A DNA stretch of 64,000 nucleotides from Tuctoria greenei (taxonomy: Eukaryota > Streptophyta > Magnoliopsida > Poales > Poaceae): positions 101,157,353 to 101,221,352 of the forward strand of contig JAYESD010000006.1 of the NCBI GenBank assembly GCA_036927565.1, written 5' to 3'. The translations under genes and the position numbers were made by a program. This document shows positions 33,390 through 43,636 of the stretch, piece after piece. Below the pieces are notes generated by a model. The model was not told where the DNA came from, did no database searches, and saw only the letters and a program-made list of their open reading frames with translations. Positions within the stretch are counted from its first letter, which is position 1, and each line of letters opens with the position of its first letter.

Positions 33390-33489
33390 CGCTTCCTACA
33401 ATTCAATCAGCCATCAGCCTATCCGTAAGAGGATAGATGTACAAGAACACATTTTGTGAGCAATTGTACCTAGCTGTTGTTACTCCATG

Positions 33490-33835
33490 TGCTACGGCCG
33501 ACGGATTCTCCTACAAGCGTGGCGGCCGGCGGATGCTCCTCCAAGCTTGGCGGCCGGCGGTTGGTCCTCCAAGCTTGGCGGCCGGCGGATGCTCCTACAA
33601 GAGTGGCGGCCTGCGGATGCTCCTACAAGCGTGGCGGCCAGTGGATGCTCCTCCAAACGTAGCGGCCGGCGGTGGCTCCTCCATGCGTGGCGGCCGGCGG
33701 ATGCTCCTCCAAGCGTGGCGGCCGGCGAATGCTCCTCCAAGTGTGGCGGCCCGCGGATGCTCCTACAAGCGTGGCGGCCGGCCGATGCTCCTACAATCGT
33801 GGCGGCCGGCGAATGCTCCTACAAGTGCGTTGCGG
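33490..33835. repeat. 28-bp GC-rich minisatellite, about 12 units
   Basis: The unit is close to GGCGGCCGGCGGATGCTCCT followed by CCAAGCGT. GGCGGCC starts recur at 33521, 33549, 33577 and 33605, exactly 28 bp apart. Since 28 is not a multiple of 3, all three plus frames read the same repeated peptide in turn and stay open, which explains long frames here. It lies just upstream of TNP2. Confidence 0.85.
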
Positions 33836-34253
33836 AGAGGGGGCCGGCGTTGCGGGTCGAAGGGTACCGTAATAAAATATTATTTTCGTTTCTTATTTTC
33901 CTTCTTCATTTGGCGTGACAAAAGTTTCCCGTCGTGGGCAGGCAGGTAGGCAAGACAAAAAATCTGGGCTGCTTGTTATTTGTGGGCTGAAACTGCGCTG
34001 ATTCTTTTTATATTCAAGGTGGGCCTTCGCGCATTCATGACGCTTGCACATAGCCAAAGGCCTCGAAAGGTCCAGTCCTATCACCGGATTTTCGTGAGAT
34101 CCTCAAGGGACGCAGCTTCTGATGTTTGGCCTCTTCATACTCTCCTTCTTAAACCACCCCCCCTATTGCTTCCAGGCTCATGTTCCCGACTGATTCCCAT
34201 CCATGCTCCCGTGTGTTGCCTGAGAAGTCCTTTGCCTCTGTTGTCGTAGCGCC
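33836..34253. other. Spacer between minisatellite and cargo gene
   Basis: Mixed composition. I see no gene or repeat that I can name. Confidence 0.4.
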
Positions 34254-35135
34254 ATGCCTCGCAACCATGTTAGATGCAAGCAGGTACCTGCAGGCTCACC
34301 ATCCCTGCGCCCTCGTGAGGGGCAACGCACGGTGGTCAACAACCGCCTCATGACGATGGAGTTTATCCGTTTGCGCCGCCAAGCAGCTATTCTGGGACCC
34401 AGAGGAGGTCGCAGCGAGGCGACGCCCATCTAGATCACCCTGGCCATCCATCACCAACTTGAAATCCCGCATTGGGCTTTCACCGTGTCCACGTTTGGGG
34501 ATGGTGAGTTCCTGGTGTGGTTCACCCGTGATGACTATCGGGAGCTCGCCATCGAGACGGCAATCATCTCCATGTCGGATGATAACCACTACTTCTGGCC
34601 ATGGGTTTTTGGTGTTGGTGTTCCAATCATCAGGTGGTTCTTCCACGTGCAGGTTGTCATCGAGAACCTCCCTCTGCATGTCTGGTCTGCAGAGGGCATC
34701 AGACAGGTTCTGGGTGACGTCTTCCTCTTTGATCACTTTGATGCTTCCACTTACCACCAGGAGCGTGATGACCTGTGCACGGTCGTTGGGTGGATGAAAG
34801 ACCCAAGCCTCCTGCCTCGGGCCAAAATGGCCACCTTCTCTGTAGGAAGTGATGGCCGGACTGGGAGTGACGGCGGGCCGCCGGCGGAACCTTTCAACCA
34901 TGCCGCAGTGGTCCGGCCTGGCAGCCTTATGACGGAGCTCATCATCCATCTGGATCACTATCTCGACTATACGCCGCCGGTCCACCCCAACTCCCCGACC
35001 TCCTCGTCATCAGGCGACTCTTCTGACGGACACTCCTCGGTGTCCTCGAACTCTTCGGGGGACACCTTCCCGCGGCCGAAGATATTCTACTGGCAGCGTG
35101 GGGAAGTGGATGAGACGGATAAGCAGCTCTTTTAG
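34254..35135 (+). pseudogene. DUF4283-like gene fragment carried in the CACTA element
   Basis: One frame runs from the ATG at 34254 to the stop at 35133-35135 (293 codons), with one premature TAG at 34431-34433. After the stop it continues ITLAIHHQLEIPHW, then WVFGVGVPIIRWFFHVQVVI, ENLPLHVWSAEGIRQVLGDV and VVGWMKDPSLLPRAKMATF, ending in a Ser-rich tail. The ENLPLHVWS and DVFLFDHFDASTY blocks remind me of plant DUF4283 zinc-knuckle proteins, themselves often tied to non-LTR elements. No introns are evident, which suggests a retrocopy or captured exon. The GC content is higher than in the flanking transposase genes. Confidence 0.5.
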
Positions 35136-35745
35136 TATGGCTACCAAAGTGTCCTAGCTCATGTGTTACGTTTCCTATGGAAACTAAAAATCCTTTACAA
35201 ATCCTATCCTTCAAAGGGAGCCTATGTTTGAGAGGATTACAACTCGATTAATTTCTGTGAAAAGATTTCCTGTTTAACATTTCGGTTGTCCTTCCTTTTT
35301 TCAAACATTTTCTTCCTCGTATTGTCTTCACTTTTCTCTTTCCAGTCCTAACTACCGGTCTGTTGCATTTTCCTGTTACTACTACTTTACAGACCGCTTT
35401 GCGGGCCCCAGTGCGGGCGATCTCCTGTCAACTCCACCGGTTTGGGGACAAGGAGGGTTTGGCAATCAGAAAATTCGAACTAATTTTACACAGATAGTAC
35501 ATCCATGAACAAGAACACCAAGCACATTTAACTTAAAAACATTACTCCCCCCGTCCCAAAATACTTGTCCCTTTCGATGGAGGGAGTATCTCCGTCCCAA
35601 AATACTTGTCGCTTTGGATGGAGGCAGTATATTACAAACACAAGAAAAGATAAACTACAACTAAAACCATGAAACAAAAACTACAACAAACATGAAATGA
35701 AAAACTACAACTAAAAACATGAAAAGAAAACATATAAATACTACT
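35136..35745. other. Spacer with Stowaway-like terminus
   Basis: At 35545-35630 two direct copies of a CTCC(C)TCCGTCCCAAAATACTTGTC-type sequence are separated by GATGGAGGGAGTAT, the terminal sequence of Stowaway MITEs. It looks like a rearranged remnant. A third such end (CTCACTCCGTCCCAAGTG) lies at about 36272. The rest holds nothing I can name. Confidence 0.5.
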
Positions 35746-36173
35746 CTACTCAGCCTCCACCTCCTCCTCATCGGGTGGGTCCTCGGGCTCCTGACCCTCC
35801 ACTAGCGCCTCGGGCTCCGGCTGCGGAAGGTGACCCAGCCTCAAGGCTGCCGCCACGACGAGGTTGCGACGACCTGCGACGCCGAGCTCGGCCGCCATCG
35901 TCTCCCAGAGGGAGTCAAGAGGAGAGGCCACGTGCGAGAGGCCGAAGACGTAGTGGCCCGTGGTGTCCATTCCAGTACTTTGTGAAAGGGTACTGAGCCC
36001 AAGGAGTTCCATGGAGTGAAATGTATCCGTAAATACATCTTGGGCCATGTTGAACAGGAGGGTATCCTTCACACGCGGCGGCGAGGGGGGGGGGGGTCCA
36101 GCCGCGACCGCTTACCGGCGGCCGGGTCCCTCGGCGGGCTCGGTGGCGGAGGGTTGCTCGAGCTCGAAAGCAT
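35746..36173 (-). pseudogene. Unrecognised small gene carried in the CACTA element, frameshifted
   Basis: From the ATG at 36173 the frame reads MLSSSSNPPPPSPPRDPAAG and a basic Pro-rich stretch. Then a run of 12 C on the sense strand (36085-36096) shifts the frame. The second frame (open to 35746) continues VKDTLLFNMAQDVFTDTFHS, MELLGLSTLSQSTGMDTTGH and ELGVAGRRNLVVAAALRLGH, and ends in an acidic tail (DPPDEEEVEAE). I do not recognise the family. The fit of the two halves at the homopolymer suggests one gene of about 140 residues. The shift may be real or a sequencing slip. Confidence 0.4.
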
Positions 36174-37600
36174 TTTCTGTATACTAGCCGTGGCTAGGTT
36201 TTGTGGAGAGAAGAGAGGATGTTGGAACGGTTGTGTGGAAAAGACGATGGCGCGGGTGACCATCTTATACTCACTCCGTCCCAAGTGAACTCTATTTTTA
36301 GGATTCAAATCGCACATTAGTCAACACATAAACTTACCCTAACACCCTTCATCAATACATATCCTCCCACTTTCCATTCAATGCCAGCAAGTTGCTACGG
36401 CAACAAAGGACAGTAGCTGAAAATGTGCAGAGCACACAGCTGACATGACCATACAGTGAAAGTAAAGTTGAGCTGGGACAAAAAAAATGGCTGGAAATAA
36501 CTGCCCACACACCACCATCCCTCTTCTCCGCGCGTACTAAAAATCATCGGGCGTCTCATCGTCTTCTCCGCGCGTACTAATAAAGAGTAGTAAGACGACA
36601 CACCATCCTCTACTCCACCACACACACCATCCTCTTCTCTGCGCGTACTCTTCCTCTCCGTCGTGCGCGCCCTCATTGGTTCCCTTCGAAGCCCATGGAG
36701 TTTCCCTTGCCGCACAATATTGCGGTCCTGATTGCGGAGTGGGTCCCATCGTTCGCGTGCCATGATGACCCCGCCGCCCGCAAACCCCTGGCCATTACGG
36801 CATACCTACATGCTATGCCCCATATGACATGGCATACCCTGGAAAAAATAGTCCAATATCATTAACCCCGGTCCACTAAGAAATGTTAGCATCATATAGT
36901 TTAGAGATGCATGTACATGAGGGTTCATTGCTGCTTATATGATCTCAATTCTGTTTTTTACACTGCCAAATGCGTTGCTGATGTCTGGTAATTAACGCAA
37001 GATTATATTCATGTATCCGTTCCAGTAGCACTTTAGGGCGAGATGCTAACATGCAGAGCAAAATATCAGTATGCAATCCACCTAAATTTAATTCCTAGAT
37101 CCGCCACACTGTCCTCCTAGCCTCGAGACTTGCTCCGGGGTGATATCAATGGACGCAGATCACCTGACTTATACGTTTTTACTGCACGCGATGGAGTAAA
37201 GATGCAACAGAATCACACCGTTGGATCTTTACTGCATCACATGCAGTAAAAACATAAGTCACGTGAGATCACCGGTGTGATCTGGACGTCGATCCTCTGA
37301 CTTAAATGTGGTCACTGCACTGCTAGACCGAACCCTAGCTTTGTTAAACGTCGCAAGCTGCCCGCCACATCTGTCTTGCATCCTCTACCTGCTAATACCG
37401 CTGACGTCCATGACTCGCCCTGCCACCAATTCGCCTCGAGACGCGCTCCTGCTGATGTCGGTCAGACCGAACCGGCAATACTGCAGAGGATGAGCACCCG
37501 GCGAACCCTCTCTTTCTCCAGCATCACCAGCTACTGTCTTGCCTGCTTCGCAACTAGACTGAAAATCCCCTGCAGTACTACGGGTGTTATAGCGCCACTG
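36174..37600. other. Spacer upstream of TNPA-like gene, with a fold-back
   Basis: 37159-37205 pairs with 37234-37280 (ACTTATACGTTTTTACTGCA against TGCAGTAAAAACATAAGTCA), a MITE-like hairpin with a short loop. CGCGCGTAC/TCCTCTTCTC direct repeats occur at 36520-36650. No gene is supported. A short plus frame after 36693 (MEFPLPHNIAVLIAEWVPSF) is not followed up by anything. Confidence 0.45.
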
Positions 37601-37627
37601 ACTACTGCCTGATGCCTGATTGTAGGG

Positions 37628-39424
37628 TATGAACAGCAACAAAGAAGTCAACAAGTCGATGCATCGCCCAATATGGAGCAAAATGCTGTTGCGATGCGGT
37701 GTTCCCACGCTCGTATTTGCCGCACTCGTCCTGAAGATGGTAAAACATCAGACTTCTTCTTCTTTCACACTATTTGTACATGATACTAGGCCTGGTCAGT
37801 TGCTTATTTGCTTTAAACGTTTACCATTTAAATGACACTAACAGAAGGAAAGAAGTTTGGAAGAGGGGTTGCTAAAGGACTTAAGGTTGCTAAATTGCGC
37901 TATCTAGCATCTGCAAATAGAACGAATGATTAGAATCGGAAGCTACAAATTCACTGGTCCGATAGGTTGGGTGCTGCGGTTGGTCCTAATCAGCGGCACT
38001 TTGTCAATGATGTGGTTATTACAACAAAAAAATGCACCCCTCGCTGGTGTAAGGAAGTGGGCAGAGGTTGGCGATACTTCGAAGAGCGATATAGTGAGAG
38101 ACATTCTGGTTAGTGTTGTGACATCCCACATAAGTATTTTTTTCTAGCGACCTCCATCTTGTACGTTTATAATAGTGTGATATACAATGTACAGAATGCC
38201 TGGGACTTGGAGGACACAGATGATACCAGAAGAAAAATATTGGAGATTGCTGGTGAGCGCTACAAGGGGTGGCGATCAACATTGCATGCCACCTATAAGA
38301 AGTATTTCTACCGATGAGGAATGTATACAAAACAAGCCTGTTCACGTAGCAGATTCCGATTGGTTGGCGCTTATGGACTATTTTGGGTCCGAGCAATTCA
38401 AGGTCAGCTAGCTTTCTAATACCTTCATATCCTACAAAAACTATTTGATAACACCATTCGTGAAATTAATTCTTAAAATTGCAGTCAATAAGCAGAACCA
38501 ATTCACGAAATCGAAGTACTCAAAAGACAAAACACTTGCTTGGCTCGAAATCCTACGCCCAACTTAGTTACGAGAAGGTATGAAAACTAAATCATGCTTT
38601 TACTTTGCACTGCAATCATTCAATCAAATTTTACTTGTATTTGATGTAGCGAGACCCAGAGACCGGAAAAGAACCCGATGACATAGAACTGTGGGAGGCA
38701 AGCCATGTGAAGAACGGTCAATGGGCAAACGAGCAGGCAGAAGTTGTACATGTGAGAAACACTTCAAATAGTCCCCATTTGAATAAATATTTGCAATGTA
38801 CATGTGACTTTTCTTTTTGTATATAGACCCAGACACGTGCCCAAATCAACGTCAAGGAAGCTGAGCTGGGAGTCCCAATCCCAGATGAGGAAAGAAACAA
38901 CATCTTCCAGCTTACTTATATATTCGCAACCGGTTCTAGAGGATCACAGTTTCGGGGGCATGGTTATATGGCTAAACCTAATGTTTCTGAAAGACTGCGT
39001 ATCCAGATGTCTCACCAGCTCGGCGAGCAAGTTCGATCCTTGCAAAATAGAAATGTAGACCTCAGCTCTCGGTGCAAGAGTTGGAAGGAAGAAATGATTA
39101 TATGACCTCCCAGATGGATGGCTTCGTCCAGGCAAATGAACATCTCAACCAGGAAGTCCAGGCTTTACATGATCAGATGACAGCCAATTCTGCACGGCAA
39201 GAAAAGGAGCTAGCAGACATGCGCAGAATGATGGAGAGCTTGCAAAATCAGCAACGGCTAGCAGCAACTCCACAAAAGTCTTCTGCTCGCACCAAGTCGA
39301 AGCTGGATGTTCAAGAAACTATTCCTAATACTACAACTCGTCGCGGTGCTCTTTTAATGGGTACAATGTTGCAACCTGAAAAAACTGTAAATAACATCGT
39401 CTCGCAACGACGCAAGGGTCCTTG
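37628..39424 (+). pseudogene. TNPA-like CACTA gene (Transposase_24 / Ptta-En/Spm type), spliced
   Basis: Exon blocks with plausible GT..AG introns give GKKFGRGVAKGLKVAKLRYL, QIHWSDRLGAAVGPNQRHFV, WDLEDTDDTRRKILEIAGER, LLGSKSYAQLSYE, RDPETGKEPDDIELWEASHV and a C-terminal coiled coil (QVRSLQNRNVDLSS; EHLNQEVQALHDQM). The last open stretch ends at the stop at 39424. Introns appear at about 38109-38193, 38401-38484, 38580-38650 and 38752-38826. A frameshift in a run of seven A at about 38025 and stops near 37928 and 38315 break it. By family it would bind the subterminal repeats and help TNP2. It is transcribed away from TNP2, from a shared central region. Confidence 0.72.
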
Positions 39425-41068
39425 AGCATTGCATCAATTGCTGGATGTTTGTTGTTAAGTCGACAGACGTATCGTGTGCGAATAAATTGATTCTGTTGCC
39501 ACTAATTTTCAAACCTGGTGCATTAGGATTCTAGTGCCGCTAATTATAAAACATGGCATTAACAGATTTCGCGACGAAAATAAACTATTGCAATAGGAAG
39601 CTAGTTATTGCCACAAATTATAAAACGTTGCACTACAAACATTTGGCTACGACCAAAAAAGCGTTGCCCTAGACTGCTATTGCCACCACCCAGAGAACGT
39701 CGCATTACGACCCTGTTGCAACATATTTGAATATGTTGCATTACGAACCTATTGCCACACATCAGAAATCGTTGCAATACAATATTGTTGTCACGGTTTT
39801 GAAATTGTTTCAAAACCGTACTATTCGCCATGAACGTGAAATCGTTGTATTACCGTATTATTGGCCACGGCTGTGAAATCGTCGCGATACCATATTATTC
39901 GCCACGAGTGTGAAATCGTCGCGATACCGTACTATTCGCCACGGAAGTGAATCGTTGCAACACCGTAGTATTCGCCACAAATGTGAAAACGTCACGATAC
40001 GATATTATTCGCCACGAGTGTGAAATCATCGCGATATCATACTATTCACCGCGGATGTGAAAACATCGCGATACCGTACTATTCGCCGCGAATGTGAAAT
40101 CGTTGCAACACCATACTATTCGCCACGAATGTAAAAACATTGCCATTCCGTACTATTCCCTACGGATGTGAAATTGTTGCAACACCATACTATTCGCCGC
40201 GAATGTGAGAACGTCGCGATACCATATATTCACCACGAGTATGAAATCGTCGAGATACCGTACTTATTGACACAGATGTGAAATCGTCGCAAATAACGTA
40301 CTATTCGTTGCAATATGTTAAATCATCGCAATACGTTAAACCGTTGCAATACCATACTATTTGCCACGAACGTGGAGTCGTTGCAATACCATACTTTTTG
40401 CCATGAATGTGGCATCGTTGCAACACAATTATTTTCGTTGCAATACGTTAAATTGTTGCAATACGTTAAACCATTGCAATACCATACTATTTGCCACGAA
40501 CGTGGAGTCGTGGCAATACCATACTTTTTGCCACGAATGTGGCATCATTGCAACACTGTTATTTTCATTGCAATATGTTAAATCGTCGCAATATGTTAAA
40601 ATGTTGCAATACCATACTATTTGCCACGAACATGGAGTCGTTGCAATACCATACTTTTTGCCATGAATGTGGCATCGTTGCAACACCGTTATTTTCGTTG
40701 CAATACGTTAAATCGTCGCAATACGTTAAACTGTTGCAATACCATACTATTTGCAACGAACGTGGAGTCGTTGCAGTACCATACTTTTTGCCACGAATGT
40801 GACATCGTTGCAACACCGATATTTTCGTTGCAATACGTTAAATCGTCGCAATACGTTAAACCATTGCAATACCATACTATTTGCCACCAACGTGGAGTCG
40901 TCGCAATACCATACTATTTGCCACGGATGTCAAGTCGTCACAATAACCTATTGCCACGGCTGTTATCGCCACGAGTCGGAAAAACAATCGCGACATTCTA
41001 TTTCGTTGCGACAACAACCTATCGCGATGAATTTTGACCTATTGCAACGATTTTTTTCGTCGCAATAA
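39425..41068. repeat. Right subterminal array, about 37-bp then 130-bp units
   Basis: From about 39830 to 40310 a unit of about 37 bp (ATTCGCCACGAGTGTGAAAT, CGTCGCGATACCGTACT) repeats. From about 40311 to 40930 a 130-bp unit recurs (TTGCCACGAACGTGGAGTCG near 40361, 40491, 40621 and 40751). The words GCCACGA and CGTTGCA are shared with the left array, but the unit sizes are not. It includes the expected transposase-binding region of the right end. Confidence 0.78.
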
Positions 41069-41086
41069 ACCAGAATCCTGGTAGTG
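41069..41086 (-). repeat. CACTA terminal inverted repeat, right
   Basis: On the minus strand CACTACCAGGATTCTG. The adjacent 3 bp are ctt (41087-41089). Confidence 0.8.
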
Positions 41087-41310
41087 CTTGTCAAATTTCA
41101 ACTCCACTGCTATCCTCGTGGCAGGGGGGAATGAGGTCGTCATGGCCAATTACTTCCTAGTGGCTTTGATCGGAACTGCTAAGTCCTGGTTTATGAGCCT
41201 ACCTCTAACTCCATATAGAGTTGGGGGAATTATGCTGCCAGTTCACTGCTAACTTCGAGAGCTCCTACACCCGGCCTGGCACCGAGTTGGACCTTTTTGT
41301 GGCTCAACCT
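41087..41310 (+). pseudogene. Gag remnant (Tat)
   Basis: STAILVAGGNEVVMANYFLV and ALIGTAKSWFMSLPL match the Gag domain of the minus-strand element at position 1-350. A frameshift follows, then the stretch matching QFTANF...SYTRPG. The deletion to the RT region begins at about 41310. Confidence 0.75.
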
Positions 41311-41339
41311 CTACACCTCATGTGCAGCCAAGCGATGAT

Positions 41340-42114
41340 ACCGACGTTCATATCAAAGTCGTCCAAATCAGTTATGATGCCACTCAAACCACTCGTATAT
41401 CAGGCGGTCTGGGTGACAAATAGGAACTCGCGCTCGTCACTTTCCTCTGGGTAAATGTCGACGTATTTGCATGGCAAACCTCACAAATGCCTAGGATCCC
41501 TAGAGAGGTGATCGAGCACCATGATGCACGACCTATACAATAGAAGCCCCGGAAGCAATCCGTTGAGCAGCAGAACTTCATCCGAGAAGAAGTCAAGAAG
41601 CTGCTTGACACTGGATTCATCCAAGAAGTACATCATCCGCGATGGCTGGCAAATCCGGTCGTTGTGTCAATGGCCGACGGGAAGCTTCGGATGTGCATAG
41701 ACTACACCAATTTGAATAAGGCATGTCCAAAAGACCCCTTTCCACTACCAAGAATAGATCAAATAGTGGATTCTACCTCTAGCTATGATCTTTTATGTTT
41801 CTTAGACGCATATTATGGTTTCCATCAAATTCCAATGTCTAAGGAAGATGAAGAGCATACTGCTTTTATTATGGTAGATGGTCTCTTGTTACAGAACAAT
41901 TCAATATGGTCTAAAAAATTCACTCTCTACCTTTGTGCGAGCTACGCACAAAACCTTTGGGGAGCTGATCCGGGACCTAGTGGATGTCTATATTGATGAC
42001 ATCATTGTCAGAGTGAAGAACAAAGACTCACTACTGGACAACCTTCAATCTGTCTTTGACAAGTTGCGCGTGACGCACACGAAGCTCAACCCTAACAAGT
42101 GTCTTTGGGGTTAA
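41340..42114 (+). pseudogene. Reverse transcriptase (Tat)
   Basis: The upstream linker is visible (ELALVTFLWVNVDVFAWQ, then EEVKKLLDTGFIQEVHHP). The RT core follows: MCIDYTNLNKACPKDPFPL, then FLDAYYGFHQIPMSKED. After a frameshift at about 41940 the catalytic box is VYIDDIIVRVKN, intact, followed by LNPNKCLWG. The ACPKDPFPLPRID block is typical of the Tat lineage. Confidence 0.85.
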
Positions 42115-43541
42115 CTCCAGAAATTTTCTTGGGTTCTTCGTGACCCACCGAGGAATTGAAGCAAATCCGACCAAAATTAAAGCCATTGAAGCAATGCGGT
42201 CTCCAGCCCACATCAAGGATGCCCAGAAGCTTACTGGATGTTTAGCTTTGCTCAGCCGGTTCATTTCAAGACTGGCAGAGTGAGCACTTCCCTCCTTCAA
42301 ACTATTGAGGAAATTCGGGCCATTCCATTGGTCTGAAGAAGCAGAGAAGGCATTCCAAGAGCTCAAGCAGCTCCTCACAACACTACCAATCATGGTAGCT
42401 CCAGAACCTGGTGAGCCTCTTCTATTTTACATCGCTGCAACTACAGAGGTTGTCAACATGGTCCTGGTTGCGGAAAGACCAGAGACATCTTCAACTTAGG
42501 AGCTCAGACCCCTCTGGGAAGGTCCAGAGCAACCTGAGGGTGAGTTTGGGTCTCAGCCCCCAGGCACGGATCCTAAAGGCAAGAGGTCTGTGGATCAACC
42601 TCTCTCATCCGAGAGAGTATCTATTGCTCAAGAAGAAGATGCGGACCCCTCCGGGAGGGTTCAGATTGATGAATAAGAAACTTCAGACCCCTCCGAGAGG
42701 GTCTGAACTATCCAGCGGCTAGTATACTTCATCAGTGAAGTACTTCATGACGCCAAGACTCGATACATTGAGGTGCATAAGCTGTTGTACGCCGTTTTTA
42801 TTGCCTCAAGGAAGCTACGTCATTACTTCCAAGCCCACAAGATATCAGTGGTAACATCTTATCCACTACGTGCTATTTTGCAAAACCCCAATTCAACTGG
42901 AAATATCGCCAACTAGACTGTAGAGCTGGCAAAGTTTTATCTTGAATTCCTGCCTCAACATGTAATCAAGAGTCAGGCGCTGGCTGACTTCGTGGCGGAG
43001 TGGATACCTTCTACTTCAAGTCTGGGGGGCTTCAGCGAGCAGAAGACAGGACCTCTACTTCGATAGCTCCATGCAGAACAGGGGGCCAGAGATGGAATCC
43101 TACTCCTCGCTCCAACCGGGGACAATGTCATGCCTCGACTTCATGGAGACCAACAACATGGTAGAATATGAAGCTCTCATCTTCAGATTCAAGATGATGC
43201 TATCATTTGGCGTCCCTCAGCAGCTGGTGAAGGGCGATTTGCAGGTCATCATCAAACAAGTCAAAGGTTAATATAGTTGCAATAACCCTCAACTTCTTGC
43301 ATATTTGCTTAAACTCAAAAAGTTGCAGAAAGACTTTGAAGTCGTAGACCTGTGTCATGTCCAGCGTCTCAACAACGCTGAAGCTGATGACCTCTTGACG
43401 AAGACTTCAATCGGGGCTTCGGTACCCGAAGGATTTTTTGTCAGGAGATTACCAACACCTGCCACTCAGCCCGCCAAATTAAGTGATGGGGGTGAGACCG
43501 GCACCCCAAAGCTGGCGGTCTCGGTGGTCCTGTTACCATGA
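42115..43541 (+). pseudogene. RNase H and second archaeal-type RNase H (Tat)
   Basis: 42270-42500 holds the RT-RNase H connection (FGPFHWSEEAEKAFQELKQ). 42500-42720 is a degenerate, Ser/Pro-rich insertion with repeated GACCCCTCCGGGAGGGT-like words. The first RNase H resumes at about 42720-43010. 43050-43540 contains LYFDSSM, ETNNMVEYEALIFRFKMM, VKGDLQVIIKQVKG and NNAEADDLLTKTSIG, the outline of the extra archaeal-type RNase H. Several stops and shifts are present. Confidence 0.68.
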
Positions 43542-43636
43542 CGTCCACGAAGAATCGTAGGCGCTACCGGAAGCTACTAGCAACCAAGCGTGCAGGATCC
43601 AAAAGCTCAAGTCAGTCCTGATGCATGGATCTCAGA

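Larger units (their letters stand above)
26633..41086. mobile_element. CACTA (En/Spm) DNA transposon, 14.45 kb
   Basis: The ends are CACTACAAGGATTCCG on the left and, inverted, CACTACCAGGATTCTG on the right, followed on both sides by GCGACGAA and TTGCAACGA-type motifs. Long subterminal repeat arrays adjoin both ends. The interior has a TNP2 transposase on the minus strand, a TNPA-like gene on the plus strand, and cargo. The 3-bp flanks differ (atg left, ctt right), and the flanks belong to different elements: SIRE-1 env-like sequence on the left, Tat gag on the right. Both transposase genes carry disabling mutations. Confidence 0.85.

Noticed and set aside
33437..33949. 170-residue Cys/Arg-rich frame in the 28-bp minisatellite
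   Set aside because: All three plus frames are open for the trivial reason that 28 is not divisible by 3. I keep it only as a repeat.
36395..36763. 122-residue minus-strand frame in CACTA spacer
   Set aside because: Biased composition over short direct repeats, no recognisable domain, and no supporting start or splice context.
40315..41068. Open frames with MPRTWSRCNTILFA on plus and mirrored frames on minus
   Set aside because: By-products of the 130-bp units in the right CACTA array.
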